Counted from the stretch's first letter, positions 38,577 to 49,050 are shown. The stretch is 64,000 nucleotides of DNA from an uncultured Aquimarina sp. (GCA_947492105.1 CANLMN010000005.1:62001-126000), one strand, 5' to 3'. The notes: a model not told the origin generated them from the sequence alone. Made by a program: numbers and translations.

Positions 38577-38609
38577 CAAAAGCCTTGACAATAAAAATCA
38601 GGGCTTTTG
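38577..38609. terminator. Hairpin between the PKD gene and the helicase gene
   Basis: CAAAAGCCTTGA pairs with TCAGGGCTTTTG (one G-T pair) around a 9-nt loop, in the convergent gap. T tracts beyond the stem are weak. The rest of the gap to 38789 holds a short relic (TTATACCATTTGTTG at 38764) resembling a family C end. Confidence 0.5.
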
Positions 38610-38789
38610 CACCAATTATCTTTTTGGATGTACTTCAATCAAATATTTTATATGAGAGTTTTAGTCTCAAATTTTAAGTACTATTCACTATTCAAAAATA
38701 CCGTAAAGATTTTGATGACATCATTTTACCTTCCTTATAGTAGTAAAAAATAGCACATTAAGTTATACCATTTGTTGTTTATTACCAAA

Positions 38790-41120
38790 CTACAACACCT
38801 TCAGTTTTGCAAATCGCAATAAGAGTTTTTTGATCCCTCCATTTTCAAAATTGATTTCAGCTTTTTTATCTTGACCTGAGCCTTCAATTTTCAGAATTCT
38901 CCCCTTACCAAAACGCATATGTTCAACAAAAGTCCCTGACACCAATTCGTCACCAAACAAACTAGCTGCTGCCTTGGGCTCTTCGTCGCCCGATGTCCCA
39001 GGACGAAGTTTACGTAATTTGCGTAACTGTGCTTCGGTAGGCTTGTGAGATGGCGGAGGTGTTCCTGTTGTAGGTTTTCGGAGTCGTAACTTACTCTTGT
39101 CCACTTCGCCAAAAATATCTGAATCAATCAATGGCTTGTAACGATAACTCTCTATAGGCGTTATATAATCCAAAAACTCATCATTGATCTCTTCTATAAA
39201 ACGGCTAGGCTCTGCATCCACTAATTTTCCCCAACGATATCTAGATTGCGTATAGGTCAAATACGCTTGTTTTTCGGCACGTGTTAGTGCAACATAAAAC
39301 AAACGCCTTTCTTCTTCTAGCTCGCTACGCGTATTCATACTCATTCCTGACGGAAATAGATCTTCTTCCATCCCTACAATATAGACATACGGAAACTCTA
39401 ACCCCTTGGCTAAATGTATTGTCATCAATGCCACACGATCATCATCTCCGGTATCATTATCTAAATCTGTAGCAAGCGCCACATCTTCCAAAAATTCTGC
39501 TAGATTTCCAGTTGCTCCGTCTAACTCTCGTTGTCCTTCTACAAAGTCTCTAATACCATTCAATAACTCTTCGATATTTTCAATCTTGGCTATTCCCTCT
39601 GGTGTCCCATCTTTTTTGAGTTCTTGTAACAAACCTGTTTTCTTCGCCACAGTTTCGGCCAACACAAAAGCATCTGATGTCGAATTTGTAATCTGAAAAT
39701 GTTTGATCATATTCATAAAATTCTGAAGCTTCGTTTTGGTACCGTTATTGATTTTTAAATCAATTTTATCCAAATGCTCTAATACCTCAAAAATCGAACG
39801 TTTGTAATGATTAGCCGCAAGAACCAACTTATCTATGGTAGTTTGTCCAATACCTCTTGCAGGATAATTAATCACCCGTTTTAGTGCCTCCTCATCCTGG
39901 GGGTTAATAATAATTCTGAGATACGATAGGATATCCTTAATTTCTTTTCGTTGATAAAATGATAACCCACCATATATCCGATATTTGATATCACGTTTGC
40001 GCAAGGCATCCTCCATGGCGCGAGATTGCGCATTGGTACGATATAGAATTGCAAACTGATTATTACCTAATTGGTGTTGCATTTGATTCTCAAATATAGA
40101 ACTTGCAACATAACGTCCCTCATCTCCATCTGTCAACAATCGGTTTACAATAATCTTTGGTCCATCATCATTAGCAGTCCATACAACCTTATCTAATTTT
40201 GTTTTATTCTTATCAATTATCGAGTTTGCTGCTTCTACAATATTTTTGGTAGAACGATAATTCTGTTCTAATCGGTACATCTCTACATTATCGTAATCTT
40301 TTTGGAAGTTGAGGATGTTATTAATGTTAGCACCTCTAAATGCATAGATACTCTGAGCATCGTCCCCAACCACACAAATGTTCTGAAATTTGTCCGACAA
40401 GGCCTTTACAATCAAATACTGCGAGTGATTGGTATCTTGATACTCATCCACCAATATATAGCGGAAACGATTTTGATACTTGGCTAATACTTCTGGAAAG
40501 CGATTCAGGAGTTCATTTGTCTTGAGCAATAGATCATCAAAATCCATAGCTCCTGCCTTGAAACAGCGGTCAACATAATTTTCATAAATTTCTCCCATCC
40601 GAGGGCGTTTTGCCATGGCATCTGCCTCTACCAAATCAGCATTCTGAAAATAGGCTTTGACCGTAATCAAACTATTCTTATACGAAGAAATCCGAGAATA
40701 CACTTGCTTATACTTATACACATCCTTATCCAACCCCATCTCTTTGATAATAGAGGCGATCAAACGTTGCGAATCTTGTGTGTCATAAATGGTAAAATTA
40801 GAAGGGTATCCTAATTTATCTGCTTCAAAGCGTAGCATTTTGGCAAAAATCGAATGAAACGTTCCCATCCACAAATTCTTGACCTCACTAGATCCTACAA
40901 TATCGGCAATACGTTTTTTCATCTCACGTGCTGCTTTGTTTGTAAAAGTCAGTGCTAAGATGTTAAACGGATCCACTCCTTTGTGCATTAAGTAAGCAAT
41001 ACGATACGTAAGTACACGTGTTTTTCCGGATCCGGCACCTGCAATAACAATCAACGGACCATCTACATGAATTGTAGGGGCTAATTGTGCTTCATTTAAT
41101 TGACTAAGATATTGTTCCAA
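38790..41120 (-). CDS. pcrA: ATP-dependent DNA helicase PcrA/UvrD
   Basis: A superfamily 1A 3'-5' helicase used in repair and in removing recombination intermediates; it works with MutL in mismatch repair. Walker A is VIAGAGSGKTRVLTYR. Motif Ia is LTFTNKAAREMKKR, motif II is VDEYQDTN, motif III GDDAQSIYAFRGA, motif IV YRLEQNYRSTKNI, and motif VI VALTRAEKQAYLTYT. The C-terminal Tudor-like tail (VEHMRFGKGRILKIEG) is present. No ATG fits the family N terminus (LEQYLSQLNEAQ), so a TTG at 41120 is the likely start. A longer reading from another TTG at 41177 adds 19 residues without family support. Confidence 0.93.
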   Translation of the reverse strand: MEQYLSQLNEAQLAPTIHVDGPLIVIAGAGSGKTRVLTYRIAYLMHKGVDPFNILALTFTNKAAREMKKRIADIVGSSEVKNLWMGTFHSIFAKMLRFEADKLGYPSNFTIYDTQDSQRLIASIIKEMGLDKDVYKYKQVYSRISSYKNSLITVKAYFQNADLVEADAMAKRPRMGEIYENYVDRCFKAGAMDFDDLLLKTNELLNRFPEVLAKYQNRFRYILVDEYQDTNHSQYLIVKALSDKFQNICVVGDDAQSIYAFRGANINNILNFQKDYDNVEMYRLEQNYRSTKNIVEAANSIIDKNKTKLDKVVWTANDDGPKIIVNRLLTDGDEGRYVASSIFENQMQHQLGNNQFAILYRTNAQSRAMEDALRKRDIKYRIYGGLSFYQRKEIKDILSYLRIIINPQDEEALKRVINYPARGIGQTTIDKLVLAANHYKRSIFEVLEHLDKIDLKINNGTKTKLQNFMNMIKHFQITNSTSDAFVLAETVAKKTGLLQELKKDGTPEGIAKIENIEELLNGIRDFVEGQRELDGATGNLAEFLEDVALATDLDNDTGDDDRVALMTIHLAKGLEFPYVYIVGMEEDLFPSGMSMNTRSELEEERRLFYVALTRAEKQAYLTYTQSRYRWGKLVDAEPSRFIEEINDEFLDYITPIESYRYKPLIDSDIFGEVDKSKLRLRKPTTGTPPPSHKPTEAQLRKLRKLRPGTSGDEEPKAAASLFGDELVSGTFVEHMRFGKGRILKIEGSGQDKKAEINFENGGIKKLLLRFAKLKVL

Positions 41121-41177
41121 ATTTTCTTCTCTTTTGCGCTTCTTATAACATGGAAAATTAAACAAACCATTTTTCAA

Positions 41178-41895
41178 TCAAAAACTTAAGACACTTATTT
41201 TATAAACAAATTTTGTCGTTATATATTTCCAACATATTTCTCACTCAACTTAAAAAACACAGTTTTTTAGTAATCAGTAGTTTTAGTTTTTTTTTGAAAA
41301 TCAAATTTGCATCACCCAATCAAATATGTCGGTTTAGATCTATTTGTTGAAAATCCATACCACACCCCAAAGAATGAAGCTTTGCTTTTTTTGAAAAAAC
41401 TCCTACCTCCATCCCGATATGTCCGTATACTTATGAGAACCTCTGTAATTGACCACATCATGATGTGGCTTAAACTTTTTTCAATTTGGTACAAAAAAAC
41501 ACTTCCATTCATCAAAAAATGCTTGTCAGTACTAGATGCGCCTCCTCCCTTCTGATCAATCCTACTAACATCAAAAGCATTGACAACTCCCATGAATGCA
41601 AACACTATTTTTTGATACTATTCTATTAAAAAATCGACAAAAACAACTGTTTTACAAAACATTAAACCAAAAATATTCATGTAAAATTAGGTCAAACGCC
41701 CCTAGTGTATAAGGTCATTCCCCTCTACGTAATTCGAACAAAACAAACCAACTTTGCTTTGCAGACTACAGACAACACCAAATAATTGATAGAAATCATA
41801 TCCCATCCTCATTCTATCATATTCAAAACAATTTTATACCTAAAAACACGGTAGCCGAAAAGTGATCAGAGTAGGCCTTTAAAAAATAAAATAAA
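41178..41895. other. Gap of about 700 bp without a recognised gene
   Basis: Overlapping short frames on both strands (41307-41555 plus, 41312-41605 minus) show no recognisable motif. A 16-bp perfect palindrome without spacer (CCACATCATGATGTGG, 41453-41468) is present. No family A, B or C repeat seen. Confidence 0.5.
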
Positions 41896-42459
41896 ATGGA
41901 AACTAAAAAAGAAAACAAGTCTTTACTGAATGAGTTCACTAAAGAATTAAAGATTATTCCTGAGATTTTAATTACTGCATTAATTAAAAACGCAGATGAT
42001 GAAGATGAAAAACACATTATCAACTCCATATCAACCACATTAAAAAAACAGTTTGGAGAATTATCAAATTCTATCAATGCGTTGGCTCTAAAATCAACAA
42101 AACAAGAATCCGCAGAAATGGAACAGTTACTTATCTCTTCTGCTGCGCTAGATGTCACCCAAAGTCTCAAATTAGGACTACCCAGTATCGGTTCTTTATT
42201 TGGCAAACTAGGACTTCAAGAAATAATTTTTGCTATCAAAAAAATCATAAGAGCTCTTTTTGGCAAAAAACTACCGTCTTGGCTGGATACCGTTCTGAAC
42301 ATCATTGATGAAATTATAAATATGTTGTTTGGAGGAAATTCTGCAAAAACCAAAAATATCTTATCAATGGCAGAACAAAACTTTATCAAAGAGATAACAT
42401 TGGTTGCAAAACTTAACCAAATCAATTTCCAACAAGATAATGATGATGATGAATACTAA
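41896..42459 (+). CDS. Hypothetical helical protein with acidic C terminus
   Basis: Not recognised. The 187-residue product has no signal peptide. The N-terminal 70 residues are charged and predicted helical (KELKIIPEILITALIKNADDEDEK). The middle (about 100-145) holds amphipathic or hydrophobic stretches with Gly/Phe/Lys spacing (PSIGSLFGKLGLQEII, IKKIIRALFGKKLPSW, INMLFGG), and the protein ends in NDDDDEY. The amphipathic cationic middle could associate with membranes. A good ATG and a terminator hairpin at 42501-42545 support a real gene. Confidence 0.65.
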   Translation: METKKENKSLLNEFTKELKIIPEILITALIKNADDEDEKHIINSISTTLKKQFGELSNSINALALKSTKQESAEMEQLLISSAALDVTQSLKLGLPSIGSLFGKLGLQEIIFAIKKIIRALFGKKLPSWLDTVLNIIDEIINMLFGGNSAKTKNILSMAEQNFIKEITLVAKLNQINFQQDNDDDEY

Positions 42460-42500
42460 GTAGTCTTTTATAGAAAATAATAATCTTACTACAACTGAAT

Positions 42501-42545
42501 AATAGGAAGTTTCAATAGCTTAACTCAGGGCTTCCTATTATTTTT
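42501..42545 (+). terminator. Rho-independent terminator of the hypothetical gene
   Basis: A 9-bp perfect stem AATAGGAAG / CTTCCTATT with a 21-nt loop, followed by ATTTTTCC. The remaining bases to 43107 hold no recognised feature. Confidence 0.65.
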
Positions 42546-43107
42546 CCTAAATTCTTTTATTCCATACAGTTTGATTTTTTTAATTTCCTAAAAAATACCT
42601 AAACCTCACCATGTATGGCAAACTTTATACTTATAAGGTTATTATACCCTATCAACAATGCCTTCTTTTGTCAAATTTAGAAAACATACAACATCCTAAT
42701 AAATCTCTTTCACATATCCCAGCAACCTCTTTATTCATTACATCCTACACGAAACAATAAAAACTGGCCACACTGCTTTTTGCTACATTGCTTTGATTTT
42801 TACGGTAGAACTGGTTTTCTTCTATTGATTAGATTAGAAATTTTCTTAGCTTTGATTCCCTGATACCATTTGTAATTTGAAATTACCTAAAAAATACATG
42901 GATGTTTTTTCTTTATAAATATAGAGAAAACGAAAAGATACAAGCACAACGGCACACGCTATTGATTGGACAGCAAACTTTTGTTTTGGGTAATAATTTC
43001 TAAAAAAACTCAGAGGTACTAACTTATTACAACCGGAGCCATTTTTTTGCAACAGATCAAATAAGGTCTGTTCTTTAATGGTATAGCGAACAAGAATCAA
43101 TACTATC

Positions 43108-44511
43108 ATGAAATTTGAAACCCTACTCATAAGCATTCTAATACTAACACTAAACTCTTGTCGTAATGATGCTCCAAGAGAAACAAAACCCAATATTGTC
43201 TTAATAAATGTTGATGATATGGGCTGGAAGGATCTTGGGTTTATGGGGAGTAAATATTACGAAACGCCGAATATTGATCACCTAGCAAGCCTGGGTATGG
43301 TGTTTATGAATGGATATGCCGCATCAGCAAATTGCGCACCCAGTAGAGCCTCTCTAATGACAGGAAAATGGACTCCTCGTCATGGAATCTATACCGTGAA
43401 TTCGTCTGAACGCGGGGCCTCCAAAGATCGAAAAATCATACCCACAAAAAACACTAGGTTGTTATCCAAAAATCATCAGGTCATTCCACAAGTCCTACAT
43501 GAGAATGGTTACATCACCTGCCATTCTGGAAAGTGGCATCTGAGTAAAAACCCTATTGAATTTGGATTTGATATAAATATTGGAGGTGGCTACAATGGGC
43601 TTCCAAAAAGTTATTATCCACCCTATAAGAACGTAGATCTGGAAGGAGCTAAAGATCAACATCTAACCGATTTGATAATGGAGAAGACCTTGAAAATTCT
43701 AGACACCGTGCAACACCCGTTCTTTCTCAATTATGCTCCCTATGCTGTACACACACCAATACAGCCAATACCAGAGTTATTGAAAAAATACCAGCAAAAA
43801 ACTCCTTGGAAGGGACAAGGAAATCCAGAATATGGTACTATGGTAGAAAACTTGGACAGAAACATTGGATTATTGATCGCAAAACTAAAAGAAAAAAAAC
43901 TCTTTGATCACACTTTTATCATCTTTACTTCTGATAATGGTGGGTTATATGGTATAACCCAACAACAACCGCTAAGAGCTGGTAAAGGAAGTTACTATGA
44001 GGGAGGTATTCGTGAACCATTTTTCTTTGTAATGAAAAATAGAATAAAAGCAAACTCTACAAGCAATATACCCATCACTAATTTGGATATCTTTCCGACG
44101 ATCCTAGAAATTGCCAACATCAATAATACCACCTCCTTAGAACTTGATGGTACAGCACTCGCTCCTGTACTCGAAGAAAAAGTAACGCAACTGGATCGTC
44201 CTCTGTTTTGGCATTTCCCGATCTACTTGCAAGCATATAATGTTGATGATAATGAAAATCGTGATCCATTATTCCGAACACGTCCAGGCTCTGTAGTACT
44301 TTACAAAAATTGGAAGCTCCACTATTATTTTGAAAATAAAGAAATAGAACTTTACGACTTGGTCAAGGATATTGGTGAGAGAACGAATCTCGCTGTAAAA
44401 GAACCTGAAAAAACAGAAGAAATGTTGAGATATCTAAAAAATTGGTGGAAGGAAACAAATGCACCTATTCCTAGTCAATTAAACCCCGATTATCAGGATA
44501 TACTTCAATAA
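43108..44511 (+). CDS. Sulfatase, lipoprotein
   Basis: A 467-residue type I sulfatase of the alkaline-phosphatase superfamily that removes sulfate esters, probably from sulfated polysaccharides. The lipobox is LNSC, predicting membrane anchoring. Metal-binding Asp36-Asp37 (NVDDMGWKDLG) is present, the formylglycine signature is CAPSR with Cys76, and GKWHLSK supplies the conserved Lys/His. FTSDNGG with Asp/Asn metal ligands and the RAGKGSYYEGGIREP block follow. A maturation enzyme (anSME) would have to be encoded elsewhere. It stands alone, not in a polysaccharide utilization locus. Confidence 0.94.
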   Translation: MKFETLLISILILTLNSCRNDAPRETKPNIVLINVDDMGWKDLGFMGSKYYETPNIDHLASLGMVFMNGYAASANCAPSRASLMTGKWTPRHGIYTVNSSERGASKDRKIIPTKNTRLLSKNHQVIPQVLHENGYITCHSGKWHLSKNPIEFGFDINIGGGYNGLPKSYYPPYKNVDLEGAKDQHLTDLIMEKTLKILDTVQHPFFLNYAPYAVHTPIQPIPELLKKYQQKTPWKGQGNPEYGTMVENLDRNIGLLIAKLKEKKLFDHTFIIFTSDNGGLYGITQQQPLRAGKGSYYEGGIREPFFFVMKNRIKANSTSNIPITNLDIFPTILEIANINNTTSLELDGTALAPVLEEKVTQLDRPLFWHFPIYLQAYNVDDNENRDPLFRTRPGSVVLYKNWKLHYYFENKEIELYDLVKDIGERTNLAVKEPEKTEEMLRYLKNWWKETNAPIPSQLNPDYQDILQ

Positions 44512-44648
44512 GGGGTTTAGTTTCTTTGATCAATTGAAGTGTTTTTTTGTTCCTTTTCCTGCATAAGTTCAAAGATAACTTTTATTACAATGTAATGGAA
44601 TACTTAAGAAATCACTTTTTACTATAAATGCGATTATTAGAGATTCAA

Positions 44649-45080
44649 TCAGTTATTTTTCTTTTTAGTCAGTCCACAAATAATATTAACCATAAAAGTT
44701 AATTGTTCAGCAATTAGTATCAAAATCATTAAGGTGATAACTAAACTCAAATTGTTGTTGAATTTATAATCCATAATTTCAGTTCGATAAAACTTGGTTA
44801 AAACCCATACAATTAAAGTTCCTCCAAACGTTAATCCGATGTGAACCCAATTTAACCGCTTCGATAATTTTCTATCAACTTTTTGCATAATCCAATATCC
44901 GAATCCAATTATTGCAAAGAGTATAGAAATCATTATTGAAAAATCCAAATAATTCATTACAAAATAACTATCACGAACGTTGATATCAAATACATTATCT
45001 CTACTCAGAATTCCAATAATAATTATTTTAGGAATTGAGATGAAAAAAATCAAATGTGGATTTTTAATTAATTTGTTCAT
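44649..45080 (-). CDS. Small four-helix membrane protein
   Basis: A 143-residue inner-membrane protein with four hydrophobic segments (near 10-24, 45-65, 77-95 and 111-133). The segment DINVRDSYFVMNYLDF resembles the DTYFVxxHFH stretch of haem-copper oxidase subunit I, and small flavobacterial proteins of this shape are sometimes labelled as oxidase-like. The His ligands of an oxidase are not present, so it is not an enzyme of that kind. Function unknown; it is convergent with the sulfatase gene. Confidence 0.65.
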   Translation of the reverse strand: MNKLIKNPHLIFFISIPKIIIIGILSRDNVFDINVRDSYFVMNYLDFSIMISILFAIIGFGYWIMQKVDRKLSKRLNWVHIGLTFGGTLIVWVLTKFYRTEIMDYKFNNNLSLVITLMILILIAEQLTFMVNIICGLTKKKNN

Positions 45081-45902
45081 TCAACTTCTCAAATACCTCT
45101 TTTAAGTTTTTAGACCGTCTAATAACTATAATAACAACTATTGCTTACCTTAAGGGGTGTTATGTTTTGTTATAGAGTGTGTATATACCCAGCATGAGTA
45201 TCTATTATTAACTGAAAGGTAACTAATTAATATAAAGGATGCAAGTACCTTATGGACAGCGATAACAGTATAAACCTTCTGTAAGTTGTAAGCTGGTTTA
45301 TTGCGGGATATGCAGCGAAGGCAGCGAGACTACAAAACTCAAATACAAACAGCAAGTCCATGGCATTACGCCCATACAGGATCATCATGGTCTCAGTCAA
45401 AATAATTAAAGTAAAATAGCATTATTTGTAAGTCTTGTACTTACTACAGCCTTTATCACCTTTGTGTTGAGCAGTGCAACGACGAAAAAACCAAGGTGGT
45501 AGTACATCTAAAATTTTACGAATTAGTGGCGTATTAGTATTTTTAGTTCGCCTGAAGAGCCCCACAAAATGTATTTCTAAAGTCCAATTCTAAAATACGG
45601 GATTCTCAGGCTACTTTTTTTAAATAAACTTTCGGATAGTTGTGATTAGAAATCTAATTTGATAAAATGTTGACTTTTTTTTGGATTTTTATTTTTAATT
45701 AAAAATCTAGAATTCAAATTTTTGTGTTTATGTGAGAAGAAATAGGGTGAATAAGTGAGAAATGTTAGGGGTAGGGTATTTATTTTTTCAAGCGTTTAAT
45801 AATAAATTAATTTTGATTAGTATTTATAAATGCTATTTGGCGTAACCTGAAAAGCCAATAAAATAGAGTAGGGAACAACAAAACACAAATACAAAAAAAA
45901 AC
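45081..45902. other. Gap of about 820 bp without a recognised gene
   Basis: Contains short, stop-rich stretches with somewhat higher GC (about 45290-45500) than the flanks, which look like decayed coding or mobile DNA, but I cannot match them to a family. No family A-C repeat. The last 100 bases form the leader of the next gene. Confidence 0.45.
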
Positions 45903-46793
45903 ATGAAAAATTTAATGACAATGGTTGCTGCTTTAGCAATCACATCTGTAGCAAGTGCGCAATTGAGATGTACAGTAACATTTCCATGTGGAACTAGAGA
46001 TTATGTATCTGAGAGAGGGGTACGTCCTTCTTTTCAAGGTGATAAAGTAATCATTACTGATAGAAGTACTGGCGAAATTGTAGATACCATTGATTGTGGA
46101 CAGGTAACTACCTCCAGTACTACAACATTACCAACACAAACTCGTACTGCTAATATTGGACCACTAAATGTAACTGCTATAATTGATGTTGAAAGAACAA
46201 GAAGCGGTTCAAGTGGAGGACTTAATACTTCATGTAACCCTGTTGATCAACCTGAACCAGTAGCGACTCCAGCACCAGCAGCAACTCCAGCACCAGCAGT
46301 GACTCCAGGAGTAGTAGTGACTCCACTAGGAGGAACAGTAACCGATGATGCAGGATTTGTTTCTTCATTTTTAAGGAGATTACAGTCTCGTATTCCTGGT
46401 TTTCAGTTGAGAGGAAATACAAATCTTAATATAAATGGTCAACGTTTCTTTGTGGAGGATGCAGCAGGATTAGCAGCAGATCCAAGTACAGCACCGGCTC
46501 CAGTTGCATTACCTTCAATTCCAGCATCTGTTCCAGTTGAAACTCTAGCACCAGTTGCAGCACCAGTTGCAGCTCCAGCTCCAGGATCAATTATAACTTC
46601 AGGTACAGGTCCACAAAGTGTTAGCATTGATGAATCATCAAGTAATCAAAGAGGTAGCGTTGGTATTTCAGGTAATCTCAGTTTACCTAATGGAGGGACA
46701 ATTATCGCAACTCCAGTTCTTGAACAAACTCCAACTCTTAATCGTGCAAGTTTAAATGTAACAATTTCTTCTCTTCCTGTGACAAATAATTAG
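45903..46793 (+). CDS. Secreted Ala/Pro/Thr-rich protein of unknown function
   Basis: Not recognised. A 296-residue protein with a clear signal peptide (MKNLMTMVAALAITSVASAQ). The mature N terminus is compact with cysteines at LRC, FPC and IDC; a fourth Cys lies near 112 (TSC). Two low-complexity linkers (near 118-142, PAPAATPAPAVTP; and 195-228, APVAAPVAAPAPG) flank a central segment with FLRRLQSRIPGFQLRGN. The C-terminal 60 residues have repeated short strand patterns. It lacks a T9SS domain. Ala/Pro linkers of this kind are unusual next to the Asn/Thr-rich surroundings. A strong terminator follows. Confidence 0.75.
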   Translation: MKNLMTMVAALAITSVASAQLRCTVTFPCGTRDYVSERGVRPSFQGDKVIITDRSTGEIVDTIDCGQVTTSSTTTLPTQTRTANIGPLNVTAIIDVERTRSGSSGGLNTSCNPVDQPEPVATPAPAATPAPAVTPGVVVTPLGGTVTDDAGFVSSFLRRLQSRIPGFQLRGNTNLNINGQRFFVEDAAGLAADPSTAPAPVALPSIPASVPVETLAPVAAPVAAPAPGSIITSGTGPQSVSIDESSSNQRGSVGISGNLSLPNGGTIIATPVLEQTPTLNRASLNVTISSLPVTNN

Positions 46794-46921
46794 TCGCTAA
46801 AAAGTAGAAAATTTAATTTGTGATAATGTCTAGATTTTATCTACATATTTTTTGAGAGTCAAATTATAGAAAAATGTATAATTTGGTTTGATTCAAAAAT
46901 TAAATAAGATATTTTCTTAAA

Positions 46922-46966
46922 AAAAGGACTATTTGGAAATGATTTTTCAAATAGTCCTTTTACTTT
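46922..46966 (+). terminator. Rho-independent terminator after the Ala/Pro-rich gene
   Basis: A perfect 14-bp stem (AAAAGGACTATTTG with its complement) with a 12-nt loop and a T-rich tail. Confidence 0.87.
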
Positions 46967-47102
46967 TCCTTTTCAATCTTGTGTATTATATTCATTTTAT
47001 GCATTAACACTACTATAATGCGGTTTTAATCTATAAAAAAACCTTAAAACAAATAAGTTTGATGATGTTTTGATGTTCAAAATCCTGATTTTGTAACGTT
47101 AC

Positions 47103-47378
47103 TATAATTTATCGGATGCTATTCCTGATCGTAAAACGACTTGGCATTTCAATGAGCCCTTGTCAGATCAAGGTCTTGTTCAGGAGTTATTTGATTTGTA
47201 TGCCAATCAACTAAAAAATTTAGGGTTAGTTTATCAATGAAGGAAAAATCGTTGATGCTAGTTTTGTTGAAGCTCCACATCAATCCAATAGTCGTATGAG
47301 AACAAAAAGATAAAAAAAGGTCATGGTCGTGAACTATGAAATGGATAAACCCAACAAAAAGAGGCAAAAAAATCTTAA
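47103..47378 (+). pseudogene. IS5-family transposase relic
   Basis: Translation gives LSDAIPDRKTTWHF, then LVQELFDLYANQL, up to a TGA at 47238. One base on, the next frame continues GKIVDASFVEAPHQSNSR to a TAA at 47311. A third piece reads MDKPNKKRQK. Together these match the middle of an IS5-type DDE transposase (IPDxxTxWxFRE, then the GxIVDASxVxAP block carrying the first catalytic Asp, then KPAKRRQKD). Both ends, the terminal repeats and the other catalytic residues are missing. Confidence 0.85.
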
Positions 47379-47411
47379 TCTTTCTTTCCGGTAAATTCAA
47401 GCAACAAATGC
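47363..47411 (+). repeat. Family C repeat fragment, copy C3
   Basis: GCAAAAAAATCTTAATC, TTTCTTTCCGGTAAATTCAA and GCAACAAATG match the right end of C1. It abuts the 3' side of the transposase relic. The gap from here to 47748 holds no recognised gene. Confidence 0.6.
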
Positions 47412-47748
47412 TATGCATTTGACCTCCCATATGTTTCGAAAAACTCAACTCATCCCATCATTGTAGGGAACGAGTACAAAGATTGAAACAAAAAAATATA
47501 CACATCAAAAACTCAATTAATTAAAATAAATTATAAGAGTTTTATAAAAACCAACATAAAACAAGAAAAGTAAAAAATTGATCCCAAAAATCAGTTTTAA
47601 ACAGAAAAACTAGTTTTTAGAGGTATCCTATAGACAAATTAACGTATTGCTATAGATGACGTAACATAATTAATTCTACATTTAGGGATTTTAATTAGTA
47701 TTACAACTAGAGCTAACTAAATCGGTCTAGCTAATTAATCAATTACCT

Positions 47749-48849
47749 ATGAAATGTATTGTCATTCTTACAAGTTTTCTTTGCCTTTGTATAACAGGAA
47801 TGAGTCAGCAAATCAATCTGGTTGCTCCGCTGCCAGATGTGATTCAAGAATCATCGGGATTACTATATTTGAATGGAAAAATTATAACACATAATGATTC
47901 GGGTGGCAAAGCTGTATTATACGAATTAGACCACCTATCAGGTGCTGTAATTCGCAAGGTGACTGTTAGGAATGCTACAAATATAGACTGGGAAGACCTT
48001 TGTCATGACGACACTTATATATACATTGCTGATATTGGAAATAACAATGGTACGAGAACTGACCTAAAAATCTACCGCATTGCTATTTCGGACTACTTTT
48101 CTACTATAGACAATACTGTTACGGCAGAAATTATTTCTTTTCGTTACTCAGATCAAACAGATTTTAGTTCCAAACCATTAGCTACAAATTTTGATGCTGA
48201 GGCATTAATTTCTAGGAATGACAATCTTTATATTTTCACTAAAAACTGGAAGGATAACAACACAAATATTTACGAACTCCCAAAAACCGTTGGGACTCAT
48301 CAAGCATCCAAAACTGGCAGTATTGATTCGCAAGGGCTCGTAACAGGAGCTACATTCAACTCAATTGATCAGACAGTTACGCTTTCGGGTTATACTTTTT
48401 CTGAGTCCTTTATCGTAGAAATTAGCAATAGTACTAATAATACATTTTCTAATGGAATCGTGCATCGATACCCTCTTCAAATACCATCAGGCTTCTCCTA
48501 TCAAGCAGAAGGTATTGTATATATACATAAAAATGAGTATTACTTAACCTCTGAAAAAAGTTTTTCTGGAAACGCTGGCCTTTTTACACTTGATTACGAT
48601 AATACTTTAGGTATTAATACTATCAAAAAAAACTCCCAAATCATTTATCACACTCCATCTACTCATATGATTCACACATCGTATAAGGAATTAGCAATTA
48701 TTGAAATCTATGACATACACGGACGTTTACAAAAAACCTCCACAAAAACGCAAATTCCCATAGCCGATCTAAGCCAGGGCATCTATGTCATTATCCTCAA
48801 AAATATGAAAGGAATCCCCCAATTATCAAAAAAAGTAATTGTGCATTAA
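47749..48849 (+). CDS. T9SS-exported protein with beta-propeller-like body
   Basis: A 366-residue protein with a signal peptide (to about MSQQ, residue 22). The body (25-285) has repeated strand patterns such as LLYLNGKIITHNDSGG, DDTYIYIADIGNNNG and NDNLYIFTKNW, similar to the SdiA-regulated/six-bladed propeller-like domains found in flavobacterial secreted proteins. The C terminus (about 295-366: IEIYDIHGRLQK, PIADLSQGIYVIILK, LSKKVIVH) is a type A T9SS sorting domain. Substrate or partner unknown; it stands alone. Confidence 0.8.
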   Translation: MKCIVILTSFLCLCITGMSQQINLVAPLPDVIQESSGLLYLNGKIITHNDSGGKAVLYELDHLSGAVIRKVTVRNATNIDWEDLCHDDTYIYIADIGNNNGTRTDLKIYRIAISDYFSTIDNTVTAEIISFRYSDQTDFSSKPLATNFDAEALISRNDNLYIFTKNWKDNNTNIYELPKTVGTHQASKTGSIDSQGLVTGATFNSIDQTVTLSGYTFSESFIVEISNSTNNTFSNGIVHRYPLQIPSGFSYQAEGIVYIHKNEYYLTSEKSFSGNAGLFTLDYDNTLGINTIKKNSQIIYHTPSTHMIHTSYKELAIIEIYDIHGRLQKTSTKTQIPIADLSQGIYVIILKNMKGIPQLSKKVIVH

Positions 48850-49050
48850 TGTAGGATACTACAGAACACAAAGTGACAATTCCATACGCGCACCTCATAA
48901 CAGTCTCTATTACATCACTGAAATAAACCCTTTTATCGATATTAAAAAACTCTTTATCGATTTTACGTACTAATTTTATATAAAACACTTTCTAAAGTAT
49001 CAATTAAAAAACGTATTTTAGAATACCTAATACAAAATAAAAATAAAATA

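Noticed and set aside
41307-41605. Overlapping short frames on both strands
   Set aside because: Both exist because stop codons are sparse here; neither has motif, start context or plausible composition.
42846-43193. 115-codon minus-strand frame before the sulfatase gene
   Set aside because: It overlaps the sulfatase start antisense and has no recognisable motif.
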